Positions 10,387 to 23,151 of a stretch of DNA of 64,000 nucleotides are shown here, piece by piece. Both the position numbers and the translations under genes were made by a program. Source of the DNA: Alisma plantago-aquatica (lineage: Eukaryota; Streptophyta; Magnoliopsida; Alismatales; Alismataceae); contig OY856409.1 in assembly GCA_963693085.1 (NCBI GenBank), positions 518,344,303 through 518,408,302 of the forward strand, in the 5' to 3' direction. Positions within the stretch are counted from its first letter, which is position 1. Each line of letters opens with the position of its first letter. Under the pieces are notes generated by a model. That model was not told where the DNA came from. It was given only the letters and a program-made list of their open reading frames with translations, and did not search any database.

Positions 10387-12171
10387 GTGTTCCACCGAAT
10401 TTGTGCAAAGATGAAGAAGACAAGGAAAGCAATAAATAAGGGGGTCAAGAATACCATGAAGATCCTCTTAGGAGGAAAAAGTCAAACAAATAAGAGATCC
10501 AACGTCATCCCACCATCACACAACCCCACGTCATCACCATCAAATTTCGATTCTGGATCATATCGGCATTCGGCATTGACGAGAGACTCTCATCTCCCAT
10601 CCTCCTTGAGCCACCACACATTGGATCCAAGCTACAACAACCCCAATGAAGAGGAGGAAGAAGAAATGGATAATTTGGTAGATTCTATTGAGGTTGTGCA
10701 CCGGCCTGAGAGAGAAAGGGTCAAGAAAGCTGATATCGCATCATCCTCATGCTTGCCTTCATGATGCGAGGCACTCCACATCTTCATCTCAACCCCATGT
10801 CGCACAACAACCTGCTAGATGTTGGTTGTTGATTAAAGAAGAAGAAGATGGTGCACCAATTGAGATGGTGCTTTAAAGTTGGACACAAGTTCTGGGTCCT
10901 ACAAATATGAAGAAGAAGAGGGGGCGACACTGAGAGTGAAGAGGTGGAGGATGAGCTAGTAGACTTCTTGTCAAAGGTAGAGGAGGGTCGAATGAAGTGG
11001 GCTAGGAAACAACCTAAAGGGGCTACATATGGTAGAGGGACAGCAAGACGAGTGCTCATAAGATCCCTCCACCCCGAGTGCATGATATAGAGGGTGATAC
11101 CTATAAGGTATGCATGTGTGCACACCATGCAAGCTCTGGGAATTTTCAACTATTGAAAACATGACTTGACTTCTTGTGGGTTGTACAAGCTACTGACTGA
11201 AGTCTAAGAGACCTAGACTAAAGCAACCCAAGAGTTCTTTGAATCCTTAGAGAAGGTGCAATATCAGTGTGAAGATGCCATCCGATTTAGACTGAATGAT
11301 TCTACGCATGTGCTTAAGGCCTCCTAGCTCAATGCAATATTTGCCCCATTCTAGAGATGGCAAAGAAATTTGATGAAGGGAGATTTTATAGGACTGGAAA
11401 ATGTAATTATTCCAAAATTTGGAAAACCTTCACCGGGAAAGACACCTTTTTAGCAAAGAGATAAAAAACAAGTAAAATTTTCAACCCATGTATGAGATAC
11501 ATACAAAAGGTTCTAGATAACACTATTTTTGGTTGGTATGACAACCAAGGTTGTTGTTCCCAGAAAGAATTGTTTGCGATGATTGTCCTTCTAAGTTTTG
11601 GTCATGTCAACTTAGGATAATGATGACTTGTCACTTAAAAACAATCCCTTCAAAGAGAAAAAAATCCTTTTATCATGGGGGGAATTGTGATCGTCATAGC
11701 TAGAGCTCTTGATTGTGATCTTAAAGACCTCACAAAAGTGGAGGGAACCAAACTAGTTTACTTGGAAATGTCCCTAATGATTTTAGTTAGAGACAAGAAG
11801 TATATCTACAATATCAATCATGGATACCCTGGTTTAACTCTAGAGTTACCTTATCATTCTGTTGTTCTACTTCATGACATAGAAACAATGAAAGATTTTC
11901 AAGTGTAGACTAGCCAATTGGGAAAGCCAACGTCCTAGACTAGAGTACATAGCACTACTAGTGTATTTGTCTGAGGGAGTGGAGAGACAGACATTCTAGA
12001 GCAGGATTGTGTTCTAGAGTAGCCCTGTCGTACCCATTAGAGAGAGGATGATGTTGATGTGCAACTGCCTCTAACAAATGCATATGATATGTCAGCCATT
12101 CACACATAGTTCGAGAGCATTCAAAAGACCCAGAAGACCATGCAACAAATTCAACAGTTAATGTGGCAAGA
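10387..12171 (+). pseudogene. Athila-A env-like ORF, 5' part, split by Athila-B
   Basis: The region starts with an open frame (10387-10764; internal Met at 10411 beginning MKKTRKAINKG), basic and Ser/Pro-rich, then an acidic EEEEEE block. Later pieces in shifted frames include EFFESLEKVQYQCEDAIRF and, at 11675-11908, GGIVIVIARALDCDLKDL with VEGTKLVYLEMS. This resembles the extra ORF that Athila elements carry after pol. A Gln-rich tail (MQQIQQLMWQ) runs into the Athila-B insertion at 12171. The sequence resumes at 24655. Many stops and frameshifts make it nonfunctional. The role of such proteins is not established, and 'env-like' refers to position. Confidence 0.55.
12167..12171. repeat. Target-site duplication CAAGA, left of Athila-B
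   Basis: CAAGA immediately precedes the left LTR and is repeated at 24650-24654 immediately after the right LTR. A perfect 5-bp duplication is what Ty3/gypsy integrases leave, and it fixes both ends of Athila-B. Confidence 0.9.
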
Positions 12172-13624
12172 TGATGCGTGTAAACTACACATACGAAATG
12201 CAAGTGCACGTATCGAAGTAATATAGGCTAAAAGAGGCTCGGATATCAAACTTGGGGAAACATGACCCGATCAGATAGACCTAATAAAGAGGTGATCGGT
12301 TGATTAAAGAACTAATTACAAGAAATTAAAACTATATTACTAGGATTGTGATCACAGATGTAATGGATTCCTTTGGATTACAGTTTCACCATAGTTTATA
12401 CTATAATTAACACTATTTATTAACATTCAGTTCTCCTAACCCTGGACCAAGGGGTCTGTAGCAAGAATCACATGTTCTCACAGCATGATTCACTACCTAA
12501 TCTAATACAAATCCCACTCTCGTAGTAATTTAGTTATTAGTTAGGTGCTTCAATGATACCTCTGGGTTATTCCCTTCATAGTCGTAAGCCTTATCTCAAA
12601 GTGTGTTCTAGGCTATATACATCTACGACCTATCCAACCCTTAATCCCTCTCTCAAAGTAATTAATGATCTAATAAACTACCTTGGTGATCAGGCACAGA
12701 TAATCAGTGAAGCGATCATAGAAATATGTCCAGAAATTCGGGAAACTTAAACATTAACTCATAAATGTCAATTACAATACAAAATCGGGCTACTCCCGGT
12801 AACTAAGGAACAAGAAGATAATCCCTACATGATTTCCATTGTCATACATGTGAGAGAAGAAAGGAAAAATGAGGGAAACATTTAGAAAACTAAAGTAACC
12901 CATGAAGAAGCTGGTTCAGATGACTCTCTTTGAATAGAGTGATTTGCTATCTTTTGGATGTAATTATGTACACTGGAGGTTCTCAAATCGTCTGGAACGT
13001 GGTCTTCTTCTCTTCTTTCTGCTCTCCTTGCTCTTGGCTATCGCGAAACGAATGTCATCTCTAAGTTTGGATGCACTCCCCATTAGTCATAGGATTGACT
13101 TAGGGCGTCATTAAGTCACAGTCGTCATATCAATTATGATCATTAATCTGAACTGATCGTGCCAAGTCGATATCACCAATAGGGTGTCGGTAGTATTAAG
13201 ACCTTCTCAACTTTGTGATCCTTTCTAAATTGTCAGTACCACTGACAAAGGCATCCATAGCACCAAGATTTTTCCTGACACCCTCCTGTTGAATTTCCCA
13301 ATTCAAGTCGGTACCAACAACTTGGGTGTCGGTAGCACTGACACATTTTTAGTTTCTTCCAATATCGGTACCACTGACAGACCTGTCGGTAGTATTGAGT
13401 TGATTAAATTCTTATCAATTTTCTTGAAATTAAATAAGAAAGAATATAAGCTCCACAAATAATGATAAATCAATATGGAATAGTAGAAATATTGAATATT
13501 TGATGCAATTAAGTGTCACAAACTAATAATTATAAATCATGCACAAAAATATCAAAATGAGCAATAAGTGCACAAAATTCATAGTAAAATAGCATGTGAA
13601 AATTGAAAATTAATCAGTGCATCA
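12172..13624 (-). repeat. Athila-B 3' LTR
   Basis: This 1453-bp block aligns along its length with 23152-24649. It starts TGATGCGTG and ends AGTGCATCA on the plus strand. Directly outside its inner edge the minus strand reads AGCTTTGGGGATTT, a good polypurine tract, which makes this the 3' LTR. The word cluster is at 13165-13399. Unlike the other LTRs in the window, no convincing TATA box was found just downstream of the cluster. Confidence 0.9.
13165..13399 (-). promoter_or_regulatory. U3 cluster of four GTCGGTACCACTGAC-type pairs
   Basis: Four units each contain two quasi-palindromic words separated by about 8-15 bp. The clearest are GTCGGTACCAACAAC with GTCGGTAGCACTGAC (13306-13341) and ATCGGTACCACTGAC with GTCGGTAGTATTGAG (13365-13399). 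The equivalent four units occur in the other LTR at 24180-24425, and four more occur internally at 20209-20454. The cluster begins about 225 bp from the LTR 5' end. Confidence 0.65.
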
Positions 13625-14799
13625 AAATCCCCAAAGCTTAACTGGTGCTCTTCCTTGAGCAACACACCCTCAGATCTATTTGAGATAAGTCAGCAAAAGG
13701 ACAAAGAATATGAATTTCATTTCTCAACTACCCCCACCTGATGGTCCCAAACTGGCCTTTACTGACCACTGAATAATTAACTACTCTCAAGTGACCAAAA
13801 ATATTCATAAAAGATGCCCACCCTTAGATTAATTAAACACTAATAATTGAGCAGTTAATATCATAGTCAATTAGGCATTCACTTCTTGCATCATGTGGTT
13901 CTCTATCTACATTGCTCTTCCCTAACTACCAAACTAATTGAAAGTAGTTCTCCTTGTAAGAATGAATGAGGAGATCAATCATATGTGGCCTACCAATAAG
14001 ATCAATGGGTGGAATGAAGTAGGTGGCTTAAGAATAATCACAAGTAACTTTGAATCATTTATGCAAAAATAAACATGATGAACCTACAAAGTGAAGGAAT
14101 TAAGAGATGCATGAATCCTAATGCCTATTGTTATGGGTGGAATGATGCATGCACTGAAAGTCTCATCAGATTTATGATATTGAACAAAAGGATACATCAC
14201 GTAGATGTTTTCATCTCTCTTTGAAGAAAAATTTAGAATTGAACACAGGGCATCCTTTCTCCCTTTTTATTTCATGATATAAGTTTTCTCTTTTTTTCAT
14301 TTTGATTTTGAGGGGTATGTATGTGTATCCCTTCATTTTATTTTTAGAAGAAAACAACATGGGTACATGAAGTAAGAATGAATGATGCAAAAGATATGCA
14401 ATATACATAGATTTATTTTGCAACTAATTTATATGTAAATATATTCTTCTTGATTTTTTTCTTTTTGTAACTAATTCAAATTAATGAAAGATAACTATCA
14501 TGTCACCTATTATGCTATGTAATGAAATCAAGAGGAAACAATTTAGGTTACTTGATCATATTAAGGTGGTGGATCAAATAAATGAAAATCATATGGAATC
14601 ACAAGATTAAGAGATGATGCCTTCTTTAAACTATGATTTGTCCCTCTAATAGTAACATGTGTACAGGGTAACCTTAGGATTTCTTTATAAAACTTCAACT
14701 TAAGGTCTCGTTAATTTTTTAATTAGTTTAGGCTCAAACCTCATCATCATCCGCAATTCATGGATAATTAAGAATTCCATCCATATTAAATGTCCTTAA
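13625..14799 (-). other. Athila-B noncoding region upstream of its 3' LTR
   Basis: This holds the polypurine tract at 13625-13639 and about 1.1 kb of AT-rich DNA without recognisable coding sense. The target-site duplication of the LINE (AAATGTCCTTAA at 14788-14799) ends it. The sequence continues after the LINE at 19743. Confidence 0.6.
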
Positions 14800-14918
14800 C
14801 TGCAGATATCTAATGGGATTTGGTGCATTAGTGTCGGTATGATCACACCTAAATAATTTATTATTAGAATGGTGACTACTTAGACAACTGTGGAGTTACT
14901 GAGGGGGGGAATACCAAG

Positions 14919-16103
14919 GTGACGGCAGTGTCTGACCCTCTAGATCCCGACCGAGGAGAATGTTCTTTGACGATGGGTTTTGCAAAAGTTTTTTCTAATG
15001 TTGTGTCTGTGGCGAAGGAATCTTTGGACTGGGCGGGTCTATTTAAGGAGAAGAAGGTTGGAGGCATGGTAAATATGAGGAAGATAGAGGTTCATATGGT
15101 TGAAGGGAAACTTCTATATCCAATGTCCATTGTTGAACAAAACATGGCTAGATGGAGTAGAATGGTGGCCGGGTAGGTAGTGGGACTTAAGCCTCATTAT
15201 CCAACTCTAGTTTGTCACCTTGTTGTGTTATGGAAATTGAAAGGTTCTATAGAATAAATGTCTTAGGGAAGAGGTTTCTTAATTGTCATGTTTGCTAATG
15301 ACAAGGATATGGCGATGACAATTGATAGTGGTCCTTGGTTTGTAGTTGGTAAACCACTTACCATCAAGAAATGGGAGCATGGAGATCCATTAGAGAAGAT
15401 GAAGTTGTCTGAAATTCCTATTTGGTTGAAGATTTTCAATATGTTGCTTGAGTTGTGGGATGTTGATATGTTCAACAATATTGGTTTAGTTTTACGTATT
15501 ACTCTTCGTCTGGATAAACTAATGTTGGAGTTTTGGAAATTGGAGTACGCTCAAATTCAGTTGGTGATTCCCTTTGACTTCTCCTATCCAAAGGAACTTC
15601 ACATTGTGAGTGATGATGGGCAACTAGATACTATTATATTTGAATATGAATGCGAGCCTATGAAGTGTTCGATATGTGGTCTCTATCGCCATGAATCATC
15701 TCTGTGCGACGATCCAAGAAGAATGGAGGGGAGAGAACCAAAGAAAAAAGTAACTCAAACTTGGGTGCCTAAGAAGGTTTTAGAGGATGAAGATGTGGGA
15801 GTCTTTATTGATGCGGAGGAAGGTATTCCTAAGACTGAACAATTATCTAACTCAGGTATGGACATTCGTTCACATATGGTACATATTGTTTCTAATGGCA
15901 TTGTTGTTGTTACTCCTACCCCTTTTCCTGAATCAGAGTGGGTAACTAACAGATGGAAATCAAGGTCCATCCCAAAGGTTGTCCCTAAAATATCAACAAG
16001 AGTTATCCAGGAGTGGTTAAACAAGTATTCTTCACTGTCTAACTATGATGGTTCTAAACATTTTAAGGAGAAGGCTGATAAACCTATGGGTGAGGTGGAA
16101 TAG
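14919..16103 (+). pseudogene. LINE ORF1 (DUF4283 and zinc-knuckle protein)
   Basis: The pieces 14919-15176 and 15288-16103 are in the same frame, separated only by in-frame stops near 15174, 15255 and 15264. VVGKPLTIKKWEHGDP and the following SEIPIWLKIFNMLLELW fit the DUF4283/DUF4283-associated region of plant LINE ORF1 proteins, which bind nucleic acid. A knuckle C-x2-C-x4-H-x4-C is seen in MKCSICGLYRHESSLC near 15660-15707. The tail is charged and variable, ending at 16103. Without the three stops the frame would span about 395 codons, a normal size. Confidence 0.8.
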
Positions 16104-16139
16104 GGAGATGTGATCCTTTTTCCAAATGGTTGACTCATT

Positions 16140-19100
16140 CTCTATTCTATACTAGAATGTGAGAGGAGGAGGTAATAAGATTCCTCACTTTTGGGATGAG
16201 ATGAATAGGAATAAGGCTGATATATATGTTATCATTGAATCTAGATTACAGAGGGAAGATATTATGAGTTTTATTGGAAATATTTGACCAGGTGCTTTCT
16301 ATATTGAAAATTTTGATTACTACTCTTACACCCATATCGTAGTTATCTGGGCTGAGAAAGATTTACATGTGAAGTTGATTATGAGTAATGAACAAATAAT
16401 TCACTGTGATATTTGCAAATATTTTTTGAAGTTTCAGTTGTCTACATTTTATGGGGTTAACTTGGATGATGACAGAACTATTTTGTAGAGTTCTTTATCT
16501 ATTTTTCGTATGCTTAATCCTACAAATTGGTGTGTTCTTGGGGACTTTAATTTGGTAATATTGGCCAAGGAGAAAATTGGCAAACAACCTCCATCTAACT
16601 GTAGCATGGTGGATTTCAATAAGGCTATTTTTGACTCTGATTTGGTAGAGCATTCAACTAGAGGGTTGTTCTTTATGTGGAATAGTCATAGTAAGAACTG
16701 CAAAAGTACTTTCTTGAGGATTGATCATATTTTTACAAATATTGGCCTTTCTCTAAATTTCCTTTTTGTTGGGGAGAGGTATGACCGTCTACATTCAGTG
16801 ATCATAAAGTTATTATTCTTCGTCTTGGGCATGGGAAGAAGGGTGCTTCTCCTTTCTATTTCATTAACTCATGGGTAAATCATGCTTCTTAGAAAGAAGT
16901 TCTTACTAATGAATGGAATAGCTCAAAGTGTTAGGGAACTCATATGTGTTGGGTCTACAAGAAGATGAATGAGGTGTCTGGTGCTTTGAGGAAACAAAAT
17001 AAAGAAATGGTGGGAAATCTTACTTTGAAAGCTAGAGAGTTGTAAAGTGAACTCTTAGATTTATATAGAGTTGTTGATATTGATTCGGTTCATGAATCTA
17101 ATCAAAATAAATTAGATTTGTTGAGAATTGGGACAGCGAAAGCTTTGAGGGATGGGGAAAGTTTACTTGGACAGAAAAGTAGGGTTCAATTGCTAAAGTT
17201 AGGAGATAGAAACATTGTGTTCTTTCATGCATCTTTAAAGACCAGGAGGATCATGAATAATATTAATGTTCTTAAAGATGATAGATGGAGAAGGTTTATG
17301 ATATGGATATTATTCGTGGAAACACAAAATTGTTTTATGAGAACCTCTTTAATATTGCTTCAAAGGATGTTGTACATTGGAATGAGGAGTGGATTTTACC
17401 TCAGATTTCTTAGAAACATTTTGATATGCAGTGAAGTGTGGTGAATAGGGAAGTGATTGAGGAGGTTATGATGAAGATGAATGACGATAAGGCCCATGGC
17501 CTAGATGGGTTTAATTATTTCTTTTTTAAATTAGTTTGGGATATTATTGGAGGTGAGGTTATCTCAGCTATATTGAATTTCTTTAATTCTGGTAAGTTAT
17601 TGAAGGAGTGCAATGATACTATGATTACTCTAATTCCAAAGAATCTTGGAACTATTTATTTAAAGGATTTCAACTAATATCTCTATGCAATATCATTTCC
17701 AAGGTTATAACAAAGGTGTTAGCTAATAGACTTTAACATGTTCTACCTGAGCTGATTGATATTAATCAAGTTGCATTTATCAAGGGGAGGAAGATTGGAG
17801 ATGTGATTTTTCTTGTGAATGAAGTCCTCGGTACTTTTATGGGATCTTAGAAGAATATGTGTATTAAAGTCGATCTATAAAAGGCCTATGATACGGTCAT
17901 AAGAGATTTTTTTTAGGGGGATGGAATTTCTAGGGTGTTGGGTTAACTAGATCTTAGAAACCTTTGACTCACCTTCTTATAGAGTGTTGGTGAATGGTTG
18001 TCCAGTCGATACTTTCTAGGATTCCAATGGAGTGAGGCAGGGAGACCCCCTTTACCCTCATTTATTTGTCATAGCAATGCAGGGACTCTCTTCCATCATG
18101 AATGTGGAAATGGTAGCATGTCGATTGAGACCTCTTCAGACTGGTGATGCTTCTATATCTCATATCATCTTTGCAGATGATTTTCTTTTATTCTCAAATG
18201 TTGAAGAGTAGGATGCAAAGTTTCATAAGACTATCTTGGATAACTTCATCTTGATTTCTGGGTTGAAACTTAATAATGACAAGAGTAATATTTTTGTTGG
18301 TAAAAACGTTGTTGATTCTAACATTTTTGACTTTTTGAAGATTGATGTTTCTAATCTTCCAGTGAGATATCTTAGTGTTCCATTATTTTACTAGAATATT
18401 AAGTAAATAAATGTGTGCTCCTATCATAGATAAATTCAAAATCAGGTTGGACTAATGGAAAGGTAACCTTTTATCTCAAGTTGGTAGACTAGAGCTGATA
18501 GTTTCTACTCTTTCTGCCTATAACATCTTTTGGACTTCAGTCTTCCCGCTACAAAGGGTGTTATAAAGATTTTGGAAAATTTAATGAGAGATTTTGTGTG
18601 GAATGATATGAATGATAAGAAACATCTACATACTGTCTCATGGGGTCTTATTTGTAGACCTAAAAGAGAAGGAGTGTTAGGCACTCATCTCATTGATGAT
18701 TGGATTAGAGCTAGCTTAATAAAGAATCTATGGAGTGTAGCTTCTAATAAGGAAAAGTTATGGGTTAAGTGGTTGAATGGTAGGTATTTTAAAGAAGAGC
18801 TTATTTGGTCTGTGAAGGCTAGAGTTAACTCATCTTGGATATGGAAAAAAATTCTTTAGCAAAGGGATAAATTGCTTAGTGAAACTTACTTTCATTTAGG
18901 TAATGGTGGTAAGTTTCTTCAATGGAGAGATCCCTGGTCTAAGGGGGAAAGAAAATTGATTGACATTTTAGATACTAATCTTGTTTATGGACTGTGGGTA
19001 AAGCTTTGAATTGTAAAGTTTGTTCTTGCATTGATGGAGGTGATTGGAATGTCTCTAACTTTAGAGGGGCTCAGCAGTTGAGAGATTTTCTGAATGTGAT

Positions 19101-19420
19101 AACTAAACCTTTTCAGTCAGAACATACTTTACTTTTCAAAGGTAAGCGAGATTTGAGTATGGAGAACATTTGGGATTTAGTGAGAAGGACAGGTATGGTG
19201 GTGCATTGGGGAACTTGGATATGGTCAGGGATTCCTAGAAGATGTTCTTTACTCTTATGGAAGGGTTTTCTTGGAAGGATACCGACCTGTGACTATCTAT
19301 AGAGAACTGAGTTTTCATTATCTTCCATATGTGTTTTTTGTGAAGACCATGAAGAGAGTGCTTCCCATACATTTTTTTGTTGTCACTATGCTCATTCTGT
19401 GTGGAAGGGTTGGTACTTGG
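16140..19420 (+). pseudogene. LINE ORF2 (AP endonuclease, reverse transcriptase), broken
   Basis: The endonuclease opens with NVRG after a stop where Trp is expected (16153-16166), followed by VIIESRL (catalytic Glu), WCVLGDFN and RIDHIFTN. RT segments in shifting frames include KAHGLDGFNYFFFKLVW (17491 on), KVDL-stop-KAYDTV at about 17868-17899 (first RT Asp), a GDPL block near 18042, and FADD at 18170-18181. The C-terminal zinc region CVFCEDHEESASHTFFCC is at 19330-19383 and is followed by a Trp-rich end. At least several frameshifts and a dozen stops are present, so no active protein is possible. Confidence 0.85.
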
Positions 19421-19742
19421 ACCAAGTCTCTCACCTTACTCACAGATCCTTTGATAATTTGCTTCTGTTGAAGAAGGCTCTGAAGTTCTCTTCCGCTTAT
19501 GTCATATGCAGTCTGTGGCCTAAAAGAAACAATAGGATCTGTATAGGTTTTAGTAGAAGCCATGATATCATTTGGGCTTCCTGCAAAAAATATATAGTAG
19601 CATTATACATTTAGTTTTCCCCTGTTGTTCTTATTGCTCTGCCTTTTTGTTCTTGTACATATAGTTGTATTTGTGGTTACACTCTATAGCCACTAAACTT
19701 TTCATTCTAGAAAAGAGGCATGATACCCTAAGTTCATCAAAA

Positions 19743-20640
19743 AAATGTCCTTAATCTGACTAACCCATACACTTCCTCTAGGTGATGCTACTTTAAGAAT
19801 TTGTAACTAAGCCAAAAAAAATTAAAAAAAACTCATTTTTTTAATTTCATTGCAAAGACATAAAAGAACACATTTCATGATGACAAAGACAAAATTCATG
19901 CTTATATTTCTACAAGATTACACTAGGTATATGTGGATCCTAAAACTCATACTAATAAACTGAAAAGCAAATAAAAAATAGAGTTGTTCCAGCACCCCCA
20001 AGCTTGAACATGACTATGTTCTCATAGTCAAAATTCAATAAAAGAGGTGGAACAGTGGTACCAGATGCTCGAAAGGGTGGTGGTGGTGGAGGCATTAGTG
20101 GCTTTGTGGATCAAGTTATGCTAGATACATCCCTCTTGCTGGTGCCACCCAACTTGTATCTTGGTGATACCAAGATATGACATTCTATACTTCGTTTGGG
20201 CTATATGAGTTGATGCCACTGACATGTGTGTCGGTAGTATTGACAATATTTTTCATTAGCTCTGTGAATTCTACTGAGAAAAGTCAGTGGTACTGACTTG
20301 GGTGTCAGTAGTATCGACTTTCTTTCTTAGAAACCTATGATTTTTCTAAGAAAAGTCAGTAGTACCGACTTTAGTGTCAGTAATATCAACTTTATGTAGA
20401 CATTTACCTAATAAGGAGTGGGTAGTACTAACTTGGGTGTCGATGGTATCGACTTTGACTCTTCCTATACACCAAACAAGTGCATCAAGATACCTTTTTA
20501 CATCAACTAAAATCTAACATGGAAGATATGGAATGTAACTAGTGAAAAGACCTAAAAAATAGTAAATAACAAAAATAAAATTGGGTTGCCTCCCATAAGT
20601 GCCTTTGTTTAATGTCCTGGGCTCAACAAGGTGATTTTCT
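19743..20640 (-). other. Athila-B post-protease noncoding region
   Basis: After the LINE duplication, AT-rich sequence resumes. The motif GGGTTGCCTCCCA at 20584-20596 (minus TGGGAGGCAACCC) normally follows Athila pol, but here it follows the protease almost directly, marking an internal deletion of RT through integrase. The word cluster at 20209-20454 lies just downstream in element order. Confidence 0.6.
20209..20454 (-). promoter_or_regulatory. Internal copy of the Athila-B word cluster (four pairs)
   Basis: Four pairs are spaced about 60-70 bp apart: ATGCCACTGACATG with GTCGGTAGTATTGAC, GTCAGTGGTACTGAC with GTCAGTAGTATCGAC, GTCAGTAGTACCGAC with GTCAGTAATATCAAC, and GGTAGTACTAAC with GTCGATGGTATCGAC. 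The second, third and fourth pairs share a TTGGGTGT-like or TTTAGTGT linker. The words match those of the element's LTRs (13165-13399, 24180-24425). Confidence 0.65.
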
Positions 20641-21010
20641 TCATCATGGGTTGTCATGTGATGGTTGTGAAGATTCATCTGGAAGTCTGAACTCCACTCT
20701 ATCATTGTCTATCTTGAGTGTCATGTAGCCTCTACCAATGGCAGTGACCACATTAGTCGTAGCTTGGAATGATCTTCCTAACAACATCTTTGATCCTCAT
20801 ATTCTATACATATCCATGACCACAAAATCAACAAAAAAGATGAATTTGTTTTACTTTGACTAGAACATCCTTGCATATACCATACGGCCTCAAAATAGAT
20901 CCGTCCGCCAACTCAACTTCCATGGATGTTTTTGTTTTTTCCTTCAATCCCAACTTCTGGAACATAGAGAGAGGCAAGAGAATTTATTCTCACCCCAGAG
21001 TCACACTGTG
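20640..21010 (-). pseudogene. Athila-B protease remnant
   Basis: The minus strand shows CDSGVRINSLASL with the aspartic-protease DSG triad at 21002-20994. Downstream are FVVMDMYRI and then MLLGRSFQATTNVVTAIGRG (about 20790-20730), the conserved flap and C-terminal segments of retroviral-type proteases in Athila elements. These segments are in different frames. After EFRLPDESSQPSHDNP the sequence passes into the post-pol motif instead of RT. It is inactive and truncated. Confidence 0.7.
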
Positions 21011-21114
21011 CTTGTTGGAAATGTTGATTTCCTATGGAATAAGGAATGTAGAAACATCCTGGATCTTTTATCTTTGTCGGCAGTCTTCATTGGATTATGG
21101 CACTCACCACTTCA

Positions 21115-22985
21115 TCAACACACAAGACATTTGTATCTTTTATTCGTCTCTTCTTGTTGATGATATCTTTCAAGAATTTTCCATATGAAGGAATATACTA
21201 TTGTCTCCACAAGTGGTATGTTGTTGTGGAGATTTTGGAAGATGTCTAGGAACTTCCTAAATTTCCCTTCCTCTTTTATCAACTTCAGACTGTCTGGGAA
21301 TGGAACATGTGTCTTCTCTGCACGCTTGTGTGGTGGAATGTAGGGCACATTAGGGATCTCCTCCCCTAAGCTTGCTTCAATGCCACCTTCTAGGAAAGTA
21401 TTTGGCACGACACCTATAGATGGAATGATCGATGGCTGCTCCTTCTAAATTTTGGGTGACTCCTTATTGACTGTGATTTTTCCACTGTGGAGTTGAACCT
21501 TTTCCTACTCTTCTTGCATAGGCATCTTTTCTGGAATTGGGGGCTTTGTCCTAGAAATGGTGGAATTTTGAAGTTCTTTGTCTTGTACAATCAGTGACAC
21601 TTCTCACTGACACTATATCTACTGAGGTGCATGTATGAGCATACCACACTTGTGTTCTGCATCCCCCTAGTTTTCCATATAGGTTGCGGGGAAATGGAAC
21701 CTTAGGCACATACACCCAATCTGGCTCTGGAGTGTGCTACTTTGGTGACTCCTGAGTAAGATGTTCTGGCTCCTTGAAAATAGAGCCAAACTTGACTTGG
21801 TGATACTGATGAGTTGTCTTTGTATTCCATGGAAATCCCTATTGAATGGGCTTCTTTATGGAAGCCACCTCTGTTGGTAGCTGAGAAATTTGATATTAAA
21901 TATTATGGATCTACACCTCATGATTTTGTTGCACCCATTTTGTGTGGTCCAGTAAGGTCTCATTATGACTCACTATCCTTCCTAGCATGTCTTCAATTTT
22001 ATCTATCTTATTGGGGGCCCTATCCTATTGATATGGTTGACGCAGGTACATGCAATCGTTTCCTTGCCTCCTGATGAATTTCCTGATTTCTGATCTAGTT
22101 TGTTGGCAAGGTTGTCCAACTTCTCACTCAGTGACGTGATGACTCTAAACTCTTCAACACTTTTGAATGTTGTTGGAGCTTCTCTTTCCTCACCCCATGA
22201 CTGATTTTTATCCATGTTCTTTAGAATTTTGAGGCACCTAGATGCCTTGTTGTTGAGAAAAAAATCCAGATCTTGCGCTACCCAATGCGGTTCTTTCTCC
22301 TTTATGCAACCCATAGTAGAAGGCTTTGCCATGCTGTAAAGATCAATTCTACAATGAGGGAACTTTCTCAACATGTTCTAGAATCACTCCCATGCTTATG
22401 AATATGACTCCTCTACATGCTACTTGAAATTGTAGAATCTTCCCAACTAACTCATTTTTTTGGGGCGGAAAATAGCACTCTAAGAAGACATCTATCACCA
22501 GATCCCACATTTCTATAGACTCTAGAAAAGGCTATGAAACCATGATTTTGCATTATCTACCAATGAGGAAGGAAAGACCTTCAAATATATTATTTTAGTT
22601 GGAATCCTACCAATCTTCACCATGTCACAGCTTTCTAAAAAATTGTTGATGTGCGTCATTGGGTCCTCCATACTATGGCCACAGAATGCTTGTGATTTGA
22701 AAAGTTCCACAAGACCAGGGTCTACTTTGTAACTTACCACATTGATTGGCCCCAACTAAGCTATAAAATAAGATGCCTTTATTTTCTCCCAGACTGTCTG
22801 CTCTTCAGGTTCCACATTTGCATCAGCCATCTCTTGTTGTTCTGGTTGATTTATCTGTGGTGGCGGTGTTGGAATGAGTCTTCCCACAAAATCTCTATAC
22901 TCCCTTACCCTATGCAAGAGCTCTATCTGGCTAGAACTCTCTAGAGTTGACTCTTCATAGTCAGTGGTTCTTGTCTAAACCATGC
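21115..22985 (-). pseudogene. Athila-B gag, broken
   Basis: The open pieces 22755-22522, 22374-22003 and 21408-21115 share one frame and are separated by stops. The first has VDPGLVELFKSQAFCG, DPMTHINNFLESCDMVK and DNAKSWFHSLF, the Athila gag signature. The third has VPYIPPHKRAEK and KFRKFLDIFQNLHNNIPLVE, the conserved linker just before protease. An upstream extension in frame to about 22985 reads LLHRVREYRDFVGR. The protein would assemble the virus-like particle. As gag and protease are the only coding parts kept, mobilisation would have needed a partner element. Confidence 0.75.
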
Positions 22986-23129
22986 ACTAGCACCTAAAAA
23001 TAGTAAAATCAATGTGAGAACGAGATACTAGTGATTGAATAAAAATTGGAATTTTTAGCTTTAAAATTTAAAAAAAAAGTGGCCTAGAGTGGTTGGTCAC
23101 AGCACTCGTAGTGTCAGGTCTACCATTTT

Positions 23130-23148
23130 ACCGACAACAATGCCAAAA
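23130..23148 (-). other. Athila-B primer-binding site (decayed)
   Basis: Just inside the 5' LTR the minus strand reads TTGGCATTGTTGTCGGTAA. This corresponds to the TGGCGCCGTTGCCGGGGA-type PBS of Athila elements with several substitutions. The intact version in Athila-D is at 62706-62723. The position confirms that the right LTR is the 5' one. Confidence 0.6.
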
Positions 23149-23151
23149 ACA

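Larger units (their letters stand above)
14800..19742 (+). mobile_element. LINE (L1-like, DUF4283 type), decayed, nested in Athila-B
   Basis: A non-LTR retrotransposon of about 4.9 kb on the plus strand. ORF1 has a DUF4283-like region and a CCHC knuckle. ORF2 has an endonuclease, an RT with FADD and a C-terminal zinc-binding RT-associated domain. It ends TTCATCAAAAAAA. The sequence ATGTCCTTAA with preceding As occurs just before the element (14788-14799) and just after its A tail (19743-19754), a duplication of 10-12 bp typical of target-primed reverse transcription. It is nearly full length but has many stops and frameshifts in both ORFs. Confidence 0.88.
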
